Shown: positions 1 through 11,072, counted from the stretch's first letter. The stretch is DNA of 64,000 nt from Chaetoderma sp. LZ-2023a (GCA_034401795.1 CM067366.1:69122014-69186013), one strand, 5' to 3'. Notes: generated from the sequence alone by a model not told the origin. Made by a program: numbers and translations.

Positions 1-182
1 GAATACATAGTAAAAATATTCACCTATAAACACTAAAAAGCACACACTGGTTATTATGAGAATGTCTAAAAATGTTTTTACACATAAAAGTTAAACAGTA
101 ACACATACCACTGATCCGCTCATGTGTGAATACTTAGTGACAAAAATGAAATGATCAACACTATAGTTAATAATGTTATCAA

Positions 183-371
183 CCCTTTCATCCATGTAAT
201 CTCCAGCATTTCAATTTTAAAAATAACCATATCTGTACGCTGTTGGATACTTTGACAATAATTTTACTGGAAAGCATTACTGGCTTCCAGTCAAATTACT
301 TTTAAAGTATTCAACAGATCATTTTTGACATAGCAAAATAATTATCTGGATTATAGGATTGAAAGGGTTAA
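183..371. repeat. F2b foldback element
   Basis: Termini are 'aaccctttca' and 'tgaaagggtt'. The inner hairpin is built from 'actggaagc' / 'gcttccagt' and 'gaatatttt'-like arms. It carries the F2 hairpin core but F1-like outer ends. Confidence 0.7.
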
Positions 372-441
372 AGCCGCATACATGTCTACACCTACATCTC
401 AAAGAGAAAAAATACTAAATTAGATTGAATAGAATAATTTA

Positions 442-608
442 ACCCTTTGCATCCCAAATGCACCAGATACTGAAAATCATGCTGATTATTCTGAAGATAA
501 TCCATAATGTAAACAGCTATGACATGGTTATTTTCAAAATATTCACTATGTTTATTACGATATTCTCATGAAAACAAGCTTTTAGAAAGTTCAGGATGAA
601 AAGAGTTA
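442..608. repeat. Minor foldback, F2b-related
   Basis: 'ttaaccctttgcatccc' to 'gggatgaaaagagttaa'-type ends. The interior is diverged and has no recognisable hairpin core. Confidence 0.45.
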
Positions 609-827
609 ATTGCATACAACCCTACCTACATGTTGTGACCACGCAGCAAAATCACATACAGTCCAACCTGATCATGATTCCACCTACCTTTCGGACCAAA
701 GAGATGATGTTTGTTCTTAGAAAGACCCTAGCTAACTTTATTGGTCAAATTTGTTCGTGATAATTTTATTTTTACATAGAAAATTTCTAATTAAGCCTAA
801 ATTTGGTCATGAATATGTACCAAAATA

Positions 828-990
828 TTTGCTTATTAAATGTCCATTTGCAGGCAAAGAGAATACTATTTTTGAAAATTTACCACTGGAGTAACTGGCT
901 TGGTTAATGAGCCAATTATTCCAGAGGTAAAATTTTAAAAATAGTCTTCTCTTGACCTGCAAATGGAAATTCCTCAAGACCACTACATAG
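828..990. repeat. F1 foldback element
   Basis: F1 is the commonest repeat here. Arms begin 'gtccatttgcaggccaagag', continue 'actatttttgaaaatttacc' and meet in a hairpin head 'actggaatgactggctcg'. Complete copies end in 'ttaaccctttaa' and 'ttaaagggttaa', so it looks like a piggyBac-type (TTAA) MITE. This copy lacks clean outer ends. Confidence 0.8.
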
Positions 991-1007
991 GCCGATAAGT
1001 GTTAAGA

Positions 1008-1135
1008 GACCAGCAGATTATTTTTGAAAATTTATACTTGGAATGACTGGTTCAGTTATTGTGCCAGACATTGCTGTAGTAAATTTTCTCTCCATCTGCA
1101 AATTTTGTGGCTGGCTTGACCATTAAAAGGCTAGA
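1008..1135. repeat. F1 foldback, partial
   Basis: The head has decayed to 'tggaatgactggttcagtta'. The right side ends 'gaccattaaaaggct'. Confidence 0.65.
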
Positions 1136-1194
1136 AAACCATCAATATTGTGGCTCAGCAAATAGGCATTTCACAAAAGTAACTGACCTCTCTT

Positions 1195-1400
1195 AAGCTT
1201 TTATCCGTCATATCAGCCAAAAATGACTTCTGCAGTGGTCTTGAGAAATGTCGATTTGCAGACCAAGAGAAGACTATTTTTGAAAATTTACCACTGGAAT
1301 GACTGGCTCGGTTATCGAGCCAGTCATTCCAGCGGTAAGTTTTCAAAAATGGTCCTCTCTTGGTCTGCAAATGGACATTTTCCAATAAATGTGTTTTTGG
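1195..1400. repeat. F1 foldback, nearly perfect palindrome
   Basis: The arms pair over about 65 bp around 'ctcggttatcgag'. Open frames on both strands here are products of the palindrome. Confidence 0.85.
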
Positions 1401-1551
1401 CTGGCTCAAATGTTAAAGTGAACATCTGTCTTTAGTGACTATGCTTTGGTGTCAGGGTGTTGGTGGTCTTGCAAGACAGGTTTGACTGTATCCAAAAGAC
1501 ATTATCCAAAATAAGCGAAATCACGGATTTCTTTTTCCACGAGATAGTTGA

Positions 1552-1674
1552 TACTTACCATCCTGATACTCATTGATATTTCCTAAATATCGCTCTAGCT
1601 ACAATATTACACACACTTTTAAAGAAAACCTGCCCCTAGTAGGCAGGTTATGCTTGTCACTCTCGTGGAAGTGC
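1552..1674. repeat. Inverted terminal repeat of DIRS A, left
   Basis: It starts 'tacttaccatcctgatac' and is the imperfect reverse complement of 5720-5841. Near its inner end an interrupted hairpin, 'acctgcccctagtaggcaggt', is formed. Confidence 0.88.
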
Positions 1675-1775
1675 GTATGAGCCGAGTGACACGTCATAGG
1701 AATAGATATAATTGGTTGACAATAGCAACATAAGTCTAAGACTTAGCCTCTGTGGGTTGGAGAGGCCGGGATCAT

Positions 1776-1872
1776 ATCAGGATGGTAAGTATCAAATCTC
1801 TCGCGAAAAAAGAAATCTTTGATTTCGTTTATTTCACTTCAAGAGTATACTTACCATCCTGATACTCATTGA
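1776..1872. repeat. Internal complementary region of DIRS A
   Basis: The 'gatggtaagtatcaaatctc' half is complementary to the left end. The 'cacttcaagagtatacttac' half is complementary to the right end. They meet at 'tttatttcac', as in B. Confidence 0.9.
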
Positions 1873-2396
1873 TTTGATATACCCAGAATTTATAAGTGAA
1901 TTCGTCGGGAGGAGAGGCGCGGACAGACCGGCTCTACCACAGAAGAGCGAGCTCTTTTGCATCTAAAGCACAAAGCCATCTGAAGTTGTTTGCACAAAAA
2001 TAACTAGGAAGCAATTTGATCATCGGATAACACAGCTGATGTTGAGAGTAATGGCCATTATGTAAGATACGCTCTCACCCTTCTTTCTAAAAAAGAGGAG
2101 TGAGAAATGTTAATATCCTACACACTCTCTATGTACTAGTGCAAAAGTACCATAGAGTGTCGAATGAAATGCTTCAATTTCATGTACTCTCGATAATAAT
2201 GAACCACATAAAAATACATGAACCATAACCGGATAAATACGATAAACATGACAGAACACATAAACAAAACAAACAGCGAACTCACCTTGTTTGTTGGTGA
2301 CATCCTCTTCATACGGCTAATGTGAGGTGTAGCACAGTTTAGTGAGTGCTCCATAGGCATAATGTCATATCTGAGACCAATGGCTACTTACGATAT

Positions 2397-2600
2397 TTAA
2401 AAATTATTTCTTAAAATCGCTAAGGCGAGAGGATTATTGGTGTGATGTAAATAATGGTCGGTAAAACTAGACTCACAGTGCCATTGGGATACCGAGATAA
2501 TATCGTTTACCGGGACTCCATTGAATAGAGCCGTGGACGCGACTACATCACCCCTGCTAGATTTTCTTTTATCAACCACCATTGAAGGTGGTGAATAAGA
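2397..2600 (-). pseudogene. DIRS A recombinase C-terminal remnant
   Basis: Only the last ~50 codons of YR remain: 'VVASTALFNGVPVNDIISVS' then 'QWHCESSFTDHYL', with the catalytic Tyr present but the H-x-x-R reduced to 'SSRGD'. Upstream it is fused directly to RNase H-proximal sequence, marking a deletion of about 1.5-2 kb compared with B. Confidence 0.85.
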
Positions 2601-3330
2601 GGTTCCAACACTGACACCTCCGAGTCCAGGGAACCTGTCCTCTGGGTCCACTGTGTCATGAGAAATAACTGGATAGGCCACCTGCGCAAGGCTGCCTGTT
2701 AAATGACTGGTTCTAGTGAAACCACCAACCAGAGCATTCTCAAATAAACCTGTGCCAGGACATAGCGACTGTTGCAAACTGACTGTATTACTAAAATGAC
2801 TGTTTCCACCCTTTCCTGAGACAGATAAACATATCCTATCTCTAGATCAAAATACATGCCCATCTAATAAAACCTTTGGGATGGCATCAGCTCTGATTTT
2901 TGAAAGTTTACTATCCAGCCTAGATCTGTCAGAAGTTTGACAACTAACTTTAGATTGACTGATAGACTTTCTTGGTTGTGTGATTTAAACAGCCAGTCAT
3001 CTATGTATGTGTTTCCTGTGGCGTCATCGATATATGGAATGGGAGAACCTTGAATTCTCATTCGCAAATCTGTTACCAATGGAACATCTTTGCTATTGGA
3101 ATGTGGAAATATGCACCCTTTAGATCTATCGATGCAGTCCACATTCCTTTTCTCAACCCTGTCAACACCATACTTAACGTTTCCATTTTGAGAATTGGTT
3201 TGAAAATAATCCTGTTTAGAGGTTTAAGGTTGAAAATTGGTCTCCATCCTCCATTGCTTTTAGTTACTAGGAAAAGGGTTGAATAGAAGTCCAGACAATT
3301 CTGAGCCGGCTGTATTGCCTGTTTTTGTAT
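2600..3330 (-). pseudogene. DIRS A reverse transcriptase remnant
   Basis: Frameshifted RT. The readable block is 'NTYIDDWLFKSHNQESLSVN' followed by 'DLGWIVNFQKSELMPSQ'. The segment just before YIDD ('LPFG..APRVF') is missing, so the palm is broken. Upstream, an out-of-frame 'MDCIDRSKGCIFPHSN' corresponds to the ASIDLKDAYFHIP block of B. Confidence 0.85.
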
Positions 3331-3438
3331 GAGGGAATTTATTTCCTTCTCTTATACACACACGTTGATCTGGATCTCTTGGGTTTTGAGTCCAGATCAG
3401 TACCGGAGACAGAAGCGATGGTGGATGTTTATCCAACA

Positions 3439-3710
3439 GCGCCGCTCTTGCTCTTCTCGGGTCCATCTGAGCACCGAGATGGTCCTGTGGGAGGCCGCCT
3501 GTCCTCCATCGTCCAAGAGTGGAAACGCGTGACACAGAACCGCTTAGCCTTGCGATGTCTTTCAGGTGGATACCATATCCGATTGATAGACATCGCAAGA
3601 CTAAGCGGTTCTGTGCACACGCTTCCACTCTTGGATGACAGAGGACAGACGGCCTCCCATAGGACCATCTCGGGGCTCAGATGGACCCGAGAAGAGCAAG
3701 AGTGGCACTG
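3439..3710. repeat. Inverted duplication (palindrome) inside DIRS A
   Basis: Arms 3439-3560 and 3588-3710 are reverse complements over about 122 bp, with a 27-bp spacer. Shared landmarks are 'gctcttgctcttctcgggtc' and its complement, and 'gcgatgtct'/'agacatcgc'. By comparison with B, the right arm is in native orientation (gag-RT linker) and the left arm is the inverted extra copy. Confidence 0.9.
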
Positions 3711-4900
3711 TTTCCAGTGCTGTTCCAAGTAGCACCATAGTCCTTGTGAGGGCAGCACCATTAGGTACGGCCACCACGTCCAGATCCACGTCTACCTCTA
3801 CCTGCGCCACACTGCGCAGGCTGCCTGGTAGGCTGTACTAGTGGAGCCTGCTCCCCACTCGCTGCTAATCTGTGCTGGCGAGGCCTAGGCCTTCGCTGAG
3901 CAGGTGGCTGGGCCGTAGCCCGCTGGTCACCATCTCTAGGCTGTTGCAGATGATTCACAGGGCGCTGCACGAACATGTGCTCTAGGAAGCACTTCAAATT
4001 TCTCTCACAGCACCCTCTGGTTGTTTAACAGTCACCATCTCTGAGGTGTTTGCACTCTTCATCTCATAGGCATCCTTAGAAGCCTAATATACAGGTCCTG
4101 GGATGGGCAGATTGTTTAAAACAAAAAGCGTTGGCGTACCAGGAAACTACAGGTAAGCCTTCACGTCATACAATCCAGAGCCAGGTTGATGCTATCCTGG
4201 CCGGCTCTCCTGGATACCCTTGGATCACTAGGGTCAGCATGGCTTGACCCGTGGCTATACCAGGAGCCACAGCTGTGACGCCATGTGGGGTGCAATGCAT
4301 GTTACCACGGTCAGTGTCTTCCATACCAAACATATCGGCAAGCCAAGGGATTATGTATGGCTAACCATCTGCACCAACTAGGCCAATCCGCTGAGCCGAG
4401 AATTTTATTCCTGAATGGGTAACTCTGTGTAAATAGTTAGCTGGTATGCACTGAGGGAAGCATACAGCGAGTCCATTTTCACAGCCATTGCCTCATTATC
4501 GAAAAGATCCAGAGGTGGGGAAATCTTGCTCGGGTGCACATGACGAAGGCCCTGAAGCACATGATGCAGGAAGCATCTCTGGCATCATGTCCTTCAGGGT
4601 CTTCTTCATCTCACCCACCATCTCTAAATGAAAGGCTTCCATGTCAGGCATGGAAGCCTTATGCTTCTTTCCAAAACACTCTTTTCGGCGAGCATCCTCG
4701 TTCGCCTTCTCTATATCTTGTAATTTCAAGAACTCCCAGAATAGATCGTCCGAACAGAGCTCACAGATATGACATCTATAAACCTGGTCACATGCGCTAC
4801 ACCTTGTGCACTCATGATGGGAAACTTGATTTTTGTGCAACAGCGACACATGGGACAGTCTACTGCTGACTTCCCCAGCCTACGACATACTTAAGACAAC
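3711..4900 (-). pseudogene. DIRS A gag remnant
   Basis: This is a degenerate gag. 4496-4849 keeps a short Cys cluster (C-x2-C and C-x2-C-x2-C) and the helix 'MEAFHLEMVGEMKKTLKDMM', which aligns with 'MEAFRTEMLGEMKRTIKDLV' of B. The Arg-rich tail is visible near 3800-3950 in shifted frames. Confidence 0.75.
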
Positions 4901-5719
4901 AATTCGTTTCAGTCATTTGAGAAAACATTTTCAGAAAACAACGCAATTTTTAATATAGTACTCAGTTCCAACAATTTGGAGAATAATCAGATTCTATCCG
5001 GCACTCTCACGCATACATTCATTCCCTCAGAATGATTTTTGCATAGACCAATACTTTACCATCAGAGAAAACACGAAGAAGGCTAGGCAGTCAAAAACTA
5101 TTAAGATTTTCAAAAATATTCAGAACCTTCCTGTAATCTCCCTACCTAATGAGGACATCTCCAGTATTAGCCTACACTAAGATGATGCATCCAAGAGAGA
5201 TAGTCAATGGTCAAGCTCTGCACAGTTTCAGGAACTATTTTGGAGTCCAAGGACAGAGAGGTAGTTTTTTATTTATATCTTTACACATCCCTGAATATAT
5301 TTAACTAATATAAGAGGCTGAAGGAACAGTGGCAAGCCAACAGTGTTTGTTGAATCTGCAAGATAAAAAGCAGCATGGGGGTTAGATAATATAAGCATCA
5401 CAAATGTTTAATTGTAAATATAATTACAATATAACTAGGATCATGATAATTGCGAGTCCCGGAAATAGGTGACACTAATGTGCTAACGCTAAATTTGATA
5501 AATATACACCTGATAGCTTTTCCCAGGCTGATCATCAGGCATCTGAACACTTTCTGCCATGATTCTTAATGAAGGAATTAGGGCTTGAAATCTCAGATAG
5601 TCTTAGGATTTGTGGCCAAAAGATTAGCAAAACAGCTTGGCTAGAAAGAAGCACGTTGCAATGGCAGCCAAGATCTAGGAAAGAGGCCGTGTTACTCTGC
5701 GCATGCGAGCTGTTGGGTT

Positions 5720-5841
5720 GCACTTCAGCGAGAGTGACAGATGCATAACCTGTCTACTAGGGGAAAGTTTCTTTAAGTCTGTGTAATATTGTAGCTAGAG
5801 CGATATTTAGTAAATATCAATGAGTATCAGGATGGTAAGTA
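5720..5841. repeat. Inverted terminal repeat of DIRS A, right (5' end)
   Basis: This is the partner of 1552-1674. The outer 'atactcttgaagtgaaa' extension is shared with the 5' ends of B and (one base group changed) D. Confidence 0.88.
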
Positions 5842-6839
5842 TACTCTTGAAGTGAAATCATCTACACTATTAAACACTAACTGGTCATGTGGGAAAGGGG
5901 AGATAGTTATGTCAAATTTTTAAATAAGTATGGGTAACAGCAAAGGTATTTTGTGAAAACTTTTCACTGATATGACTCTCGATATAGCCAGTAATATCAG
6001 CGAAAATTTCTCAAAAAATCATTTTGGCAAATAATACCTGGTTATTTATAAAGTTATCTCCATTTTCATGTCACATGCGACCATATGTCAATTTTTAGAG
6101 GCATTAATAATATTTATGAAGAAAAAACAACAATTGATCTAACCTGTTAAGTACGACAAGAAATAACTGCAGCTTTAAACACATTGATATTATTATCACT
6201 ACTATTCTAATGGTCGGTTGCGCACGCATAGCTCAAGCCACACTCAATGTGATTTAGGGTGTATTTTTGTGTCCGCTTGCACATCAACTTGGCTTACGTA
6301 AATCCCGCTCAGATTGCCTTAAAATCTGAACCTGCAAAATCCCAGGTTCAGACCTAGGATCGGTGTAGTAAATTGCAGATCATTTAATTATAACCGATCA
6401 AATCGATGTTGTTGTTAATTACATGCTGCTACTCCTCATCATCATCATCCTCATCATATGGGTTAGGCAAGTGGACATGGTGTGGTAGCATCTGCTGAGT
6501 GAAATCCTATCCAATTGGTGATTTCAGGCTTCAAAGGGTTCAGAGTCATCCTGTATTTAACTAGTATACATCATCTATAGCGTCTTCCTCATCTCCATGC
6601 AAGCGTGCACTGTAACATTGCGAGTTTTTTCTTTAGAAGACATAGCGAAAATGAGTGACTCAGAAGCGAAGTCGGGTTTGAGTTCGTAAGCCAAACTCAG
6701 TTTGCCAATGTACAAGCGAAGTCCTTCTCAGTCGATCTCCGCTCAGTCAGTTTACAAGCTGCGATCAACTGATCCCCCGCCCACCCGTTAACTCAGGCTT
6801 ACTCAGGTGTGCAACCGACCAGAAGAGTTCAGCGTTATC

Positions 6840-7066
6840 ACCTTTAACACTCAAGCTGGAGAAAACCGACTTCGGTAGCGGTCTTTTGAAATGTCCACTT
6901 GCTGAACCAGATAAAACTATTTTTTGGGGAAATTTACCACTGGAGTGACTGGCTTGGTAACAGAGCCAGTCATTCCAGTAGTAAATTTTCAAAAAGAATC
7001 TGCAAATGGACATTTTTACGAGAACACTGACGTTTTCTTGAGCAAGTATGAGCATGAAAGGGTTAA
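6840..7066. repeat. F1 foldback next to the last PHKA exon
   Basis: 'tttaacactcaagctgg' to 'gaaagggttaa'. The right arm is shortened by about 15 bp. It lies about 0.3 kb from exon 7361-7459. Confidence 0.8.
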
Positions 7067-7360
7067 TAGAAATGATTGCAATAAACTTGAATTAATAGAA
7101 CTTGATTTAATTATTAAATATTACGTCTAATTACTACAAAACATTAGGCATTACACTACATTTCCTAATTTGTTTCAAAGGTGTGAAAGCAATCTAATTT
7201 GCCACCAGTGGTGTTTAGTAGCAAAATCCTAGTGCTTTTAGAAAACTGGACCAACTTTGTTTCTATTATGCAGTAACTTTTGTTTAGCTTGCGCTACGTA
7301 AGCTATTCAGCCTATTAAGCAGATAACATGCTCAAAATAGGCGCAATACACAGTACTTAC

Positions 7361-7459
7361 CATTGTGAATAAGAAACTCTTTACCACTGAGAATATGATG
7401 AAGCAATGTTTTCATCTCAAAGGGACTTAGGTTCAGCAAATGTTCAGATGCTTCATCGC
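7361..7459 (-). CDS. PHKA: PHKA exon: '[17 protein letters not shown]' segment
   Basis: This is a 99-nt exon of the phosphorylase b kinase regulatory subunit alpha, the large calmodulin-linked subunit that restrains the kinase of glycogen breakdown in the cytosol. It is bordered by a 'tttttcttcag' acceptor and a 'gtaagtactg' donor. The frame reads [20 protein letters not shown] followed by HILSGKEF, a signature block found just before the phosphorylated linker of PHKA. Phase is 1 in and 1 out, and it joins the exon at 9362-9570 through a Gly codon. It is the most 3' exon in the window. The codons after it (the multi-phosphorylation region and the C-terminal domain) are not visible, and DIRS element A lies further downstream. 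Confidence 0.9.
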
Positions 7460-7557
7460 CTGAAGAAAAAGATTACAATTTAAAAAAAATATCCAACATG
7501 CCTACGTCGCAAAATACACGCTTGTTTTCTGTAACAGAGCCTCTTGGATAATAATGT

Positions 7558-7775
7558 TAACGCTTTAATGGCTAAATTATATCAAGAATATTTTCTTATG
7601 GAATGTCCATTTGCAGGCCACGAGACCATTTAAAAAAAATGTTACCACTGAAATAACTGAGCCAGTGATTCAAGTGGTAAGTTTTCAAAAATAGACTTCT
7701 ATTGGCCTGCAAATGGGCATTCGTCAAGACCACTACAAAGGCCGTTTTTGGCCGGCTTCACTATGAATGGGTACC
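7558..7775. repeat. F1 foldback
   Basis: The head is reduced to 'tgaaataactgagccagtga', so the loop side is deleted. It begins 99 bp from exon 7361-7459 on the upstream side of the gene and abuts the repeat at 7838. Confidence 0.75.
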
Positions 7776-7837
7776 GGGGAACACAATCACAGGCGGGTCA
7801 AAGCATATCTAATCATGCTTTGATATAATTTAATTAA

Positions 7838-8602
7838 AAACAAGAGGCCCAAGGGCCTGTGGCGCTCACCTGGACCATTGGCATTTAAACCATTTGCATT
7901 TAAATAGACATGATGGATGATTTTCGGAAAATCCAAGATGGCCAACAAAGAATTCAACAAGACTCATTTAATATGTTGAAGCCTACCGTCATAGGAACGT
8001 TCTACCCAAGTTTTGTTGAAATTGGGTTGTTGATAAGTAGCATTTTTAAATGGTTCCGGAAAACTTTCAGAAAATCAGAGATTGCTGCCAAAACATTGAC
8101 CTATCGAAATTCTGAATAGATTTTCTAGAAGCTACGACAATAAGATACTTCCAGCCAAAATTGTTTGAAAATGCCCAAGCGATTAATGAGGAGTAGCATT
8201 TTATATGAATTACCATTTATCGGAAAACCCAATATGGCCACCGTCAAAATTCTGTATACAGGTTCTGAAGCATACGGGCCTAGGGGTCTTCGAGCTGAGT
8301 TTCGTTAAAATCAGCCAAGTGGTTAATGAAGAGTAGCTGATTTTAACTGATTTCCCCAAATATTCAGAAAATCTAAAATGGCCACCAGAAAAATTGAACA
8401 ATCAAAATTCTATATGCAACTTCTAAAGCCTACCCCCAAAGGGACCTTCCAGCCATATTAGACTGAAATCCGCCCAGCAGTTAATGAGTAGCGATTTTAA
8501 GCAAAAGTTGATGGACGGATGGATGCCGGACGACAGACAGACAGATGGACGGTCACCATGCCATAAGCCCACTTGGCCATTCGGCCAGGTGCGCTAATAA
8601 GA
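7838..8602. mobile_element. Interspersed repeat with Helitron-like 3' end
   Basis: It starts 'acaagaggcccaagggcctg' and ends with the hairpin 'cacttggccattcggccag' then 'gtgcgctaa'. Between lie three diverged ~200-bp units built on 'ggaaaatccaagatggcc', 'gaagcctacc' and 'gcgattaatgagtagc'. A 'gacggac' microsatellite precedes the tail. The hairpin next to CTAA recalls a non-autonomous Helitron. I recall similar repeats from bivalve DNA but cannot verify that. Confidence 0.6.
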
Positions 8603-8969
8603 TATATTATTTGCACTTTTTTAACATAAAAAAGTAAATTTCACTACAGAAAGTAACTTTCTTCAATTTCCATGATAATCACGGAATGATGTAATTGCAT
8701 GAATGATTGTTGTGGTATGACGCCCCATCATGTGTATGATGATATGTTGCTGATGATTGATAGCCCACAACAACGCATTGCCATATCAATGATATGCAAA
8801 ATAAACACAAGTGTTTGTTAAACAAGAATGTAAATTGGAGCTGATGACTCATTTCATAACTGTATTAGGCACCGGTTTCTGCTACTCTGAAAATATGTGT
8901 GTTGTAATCTGAACACATGTGGCTGAGGATTCACACAATGACATCATACTGTGGATTTTATTGGGTGCT

Positions 8970-9203
8970 AACCCTTTCACACTCATATCGGCCAAAAAAA
9001 GGCTTCTGCAGTGGTCATGTCAAATGTCCATTTGCAGACAAAGAGAAGACTATTTTTGAAAATTTACGACTGGAATGAATGGCTCGATAACTGAGCCAGT
9101 CCTTCCTGTGATAAATTTTCAAAAAACAGTCTTCTCTTGGTCCGCAAAAGGACTTCTCTGAGAAAATTGAAATTTTCTTGAACAAGTACGCAGGTTAGAG
9201 TTA
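8970..9203. repeat. F1 foldback
   Basis: 'aaccctttcacactcatatc' start and 'ggttagagttaat' end, with 'gatattg' decay. It lies about 160 bp from exon 9362-9570. Confidence 0.8.
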
Positions 9204-9361
9204 ATATCAATGATTTTAACTTAGATTTTAATATTGATACAAATGTAGATGTTATGAAGATTTTTTAGATTGTTTTACCTCATAAAACATGATAAAGACT
9301 TGTATTTTTGCCATTTTTTAAAATTGAAACTCGATCATGAACTTCTCAGCCTTTACATTAC

Positions 9362-9570
9362 CTTCACATTTCAGAGTGCGCGCTAACTCTGATGCCATCA
9401 CCTGAATAATCAAACCGACTCGTAGTCGAATCATTTCGTTGAAAAGCTTTGGCTCTGTGCGAATGAACATTGCCAGATAGATGAGTATTTCTTGCGTTAA
9501 TGATGCCGTGCTCACATCCTCACCACACGCCTCATAGATAATGGACGCAAGCTCGTCGGGAGGAAGAGGG
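9362..9570 (-). CDS. PHKA: PHKA exon: 'PLPPDEL...[14 protein letters not shown]' segment
   Basis: This 209-nt exon is the best conserved piece of the host gene. It reads [18 protein letters not shown], then [17 protein letters not shown], then [20 protein letters not shown], the diagnostic helical block of phosphorylase kinase alpha subunits. PHKB has a more divergent version, so alpha is favoured. The acceptor is 'ttacttttag' and the donor is 'gtaatgta'. Entry is phase 2 (AG from the upstream exon plus C gives Ser) and exit is phase 1. There is no stop or frameshift inside. The upstream intron is 7.55 kb and contains DIRS element C inserted in a MITE. Confidence 0.95.
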
Positions 9571-9856
9571 CTAAAAGTAAGGACACAAACACAACATTAA
9601 CTAACCATTTAAACTCCCGAGTCATACAAAAACATTGTTGAATATTTTGAACTTGACTCCGAAAGTAGCCTGTAAGATGTTGCTGGCTTAAGCAGCAAAT
9701 ATTCAACATAATATTAATTATGTCATAATAAAGAAATATTTAATATCGGGTCAGTTATGTTCGAAGGGTTGATGAAAACAAAAATAAGCTATGTGGATAA
9801 ATCCAGCCGACAACCTATGCAAAATCTCAAGAGTTAAGAGGCGAAGAGAAAAAATC

Positions 9857-10097
9857 CTTTAACACCTTAATGACTAAATTTATGCAAAAAATTAAAATAT
9901 TTACTTATTGAATGTCCATTCGCAGGCCAAGAGAAGACTATTTTTGAAAATTTACCACTGAAATGACTGGCTCGATAACCGAGCCAGTCATTTCAGTGGT
10001 AAATTTTTAAAAATAGTCTTCTCTTGGCCTGCAATTGGATATTTCTCAAGACCCCTGCAGAGACCAGTCTTGGTCAGCTTCGTCCTGAAAGGGTTAA
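9857..10097. repeat. F1 foldback, well preserved
   Basis: A symmetric 'actggctcgataaccgagcc' head with long arms. It ends 'cctgaaagggttaa'. Confidence 0.85.
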
Positions 10098-10159
10098 CAC
10101 AAATTAATATATTGTTCCTCTTTGTAAGGTAGTCAGTGTCACACCGCTCTAAAAGGTAT

Positions 10160-10292
10160 AATAATGAAGGAATCCAGTTTTAGCCACGCCCCAACATCTT
10201 TAGCTAAGCTCCACCCACACATAGCCAGTGTTGGGATCAGTCAATCCCTGAACTCTCTGATTATCAATTTATGGAAAACTATACAGGTAATG
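10160..10292. repeat. F2 foldback, left end only
   Basis: 'gaatccagttttagccacgc' to 'actatacaggtaa'. The hairpin and right half are lost. A complete F2 follows about 100 bp later. Confidence 0.75.
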
Positions 10293-10398
10293 AGTCTATT
10301 AAGTTGAGCTAAATATGTAGTTACTTCAATTGAGGATGTAGTATACTTGGGCTTCAAGCAAAGAAATGTTCATGTTTTTAATTGAATAATGAGTCAGT

Positions 10399-10740
10399 GG
10401 AGGAATCCAGTTTTAGCTATGCATCGGCCATCTTTAGCTAAGCTCCACCCCCAATTCGCATGAGTTGTGGGATGCGATCGATCCCTGAACTCCATGACTA
10501 TCAATTTCCAGAAAACTATACAGGTAAGATGTTGAATATTTTGACACTAACGCGCAGTCAAAATAGTTAAAAAATATTCAACAGCATGTTTATTAAATAC
10601 TAAAGACATATACGATTTGTACAACCTAATGGACTATTAAGCGATTAAGATGGACTAAATCGAGTCATGCATGATGTAATTGATTATGATCTCAGCCTAC
10701 ATGTCATGTTGTTGATTATGACGTCACATGATTGACTGAG
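10399..10740. repeat. F2 foldback, left part of the copy split by DIRS C
   Basis: F2 copies are about 390 bp. One end reads 'ggaggaatccagttttagct'; then come 'aagctccaccc', 'actatacaggtaagctgttg', a hairpin 'aatattttgaaactaatttg' with its complement, 'gtacgaattgtatgtctt', and TGACGTCA-rich sequence to 'gactgagaaactggattcct'. This copy runs to 'gattgactgag' and resumes after DIRS C at 16265. Confidence 0.9.
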
Positions 10741-10800
10741 AATCAAAAAAGCATCCGCTTTTGTTTCTACGAGAATTATTAATACTTACCAGATGTACTA

Positions 10801-10907
10801 TTATGATAATGTCTATTATCTAGTCTATCTAAAAAAAACAATTAAAAATCTGCTCTCTCCATGGTCCTGCACACGAGTTAATTCCCCAGAACAGTCAGAT
10901 TCGTCTT
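10801..10907. repeat. Inverted terminal repeat of DIRS C, left
   Basis: It matches the reverse complement of 16101-16241 and then of 15492-15503 in two blocks, because the right copy is split by the 599-bp insertion. Confidence 0.85.
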
Positions 10908-10973
10908 ATATTTGTCTTAACAAACAGCGAAAGCAGCTCAGCCTCACCACAGCGGGGCGGCTGAGATAGGCCA

Positions 10974-11072
10974 TAGTACATCTGGTAAGTATTAATAATT
11001 CTCGTAGAAACAAAAGCGCATGCTTTTTTGATTCTACTTCGAATAATACTTATCAGATGTACTATTATGATA
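10974..11072. repeat. Internal complementary region of DIRS C
   Basis: One half, 'tctggtaagtattaataatt' with 'gtagaaacaaaagcgcatgc', is complementary to the left end. The other, 'attctacttcgaataatact', is complementary to the right end at 16243-16264. Confidence 0.9.

Larger units (their letters stand above)
1509..5857 (-). mobile_element. DIRS-type retrotransposon A, internally deleted
   Basis: This 4.35-kb minus-strand copy is related to B and D. The left end begins after 'atccaaa' and the right end stops at 'aagtgaaa', and both share AAA with the target. It keeps the terminal repeats, the ICR, gag fragments, a piece of RT and the last part of the recombinase. RNase H, the methyltransferase-like region and most of YR are missing, and the reading frames are shifted. 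It is a non-autonomous deletion derivative. Confidence 0.9.

Noticed and set aside
1155..1435. Overlapping plus and minus frames of 70-84 codons
   Set aside because: Produced by the F1 palindrome, where both strands read almost the same sequence.
3325..3841. Several 60-135-codon frames on both strands in DIRS A
   Set aside because: They arise from the internal palindrome and from gag-RT linker codons read out of frame.
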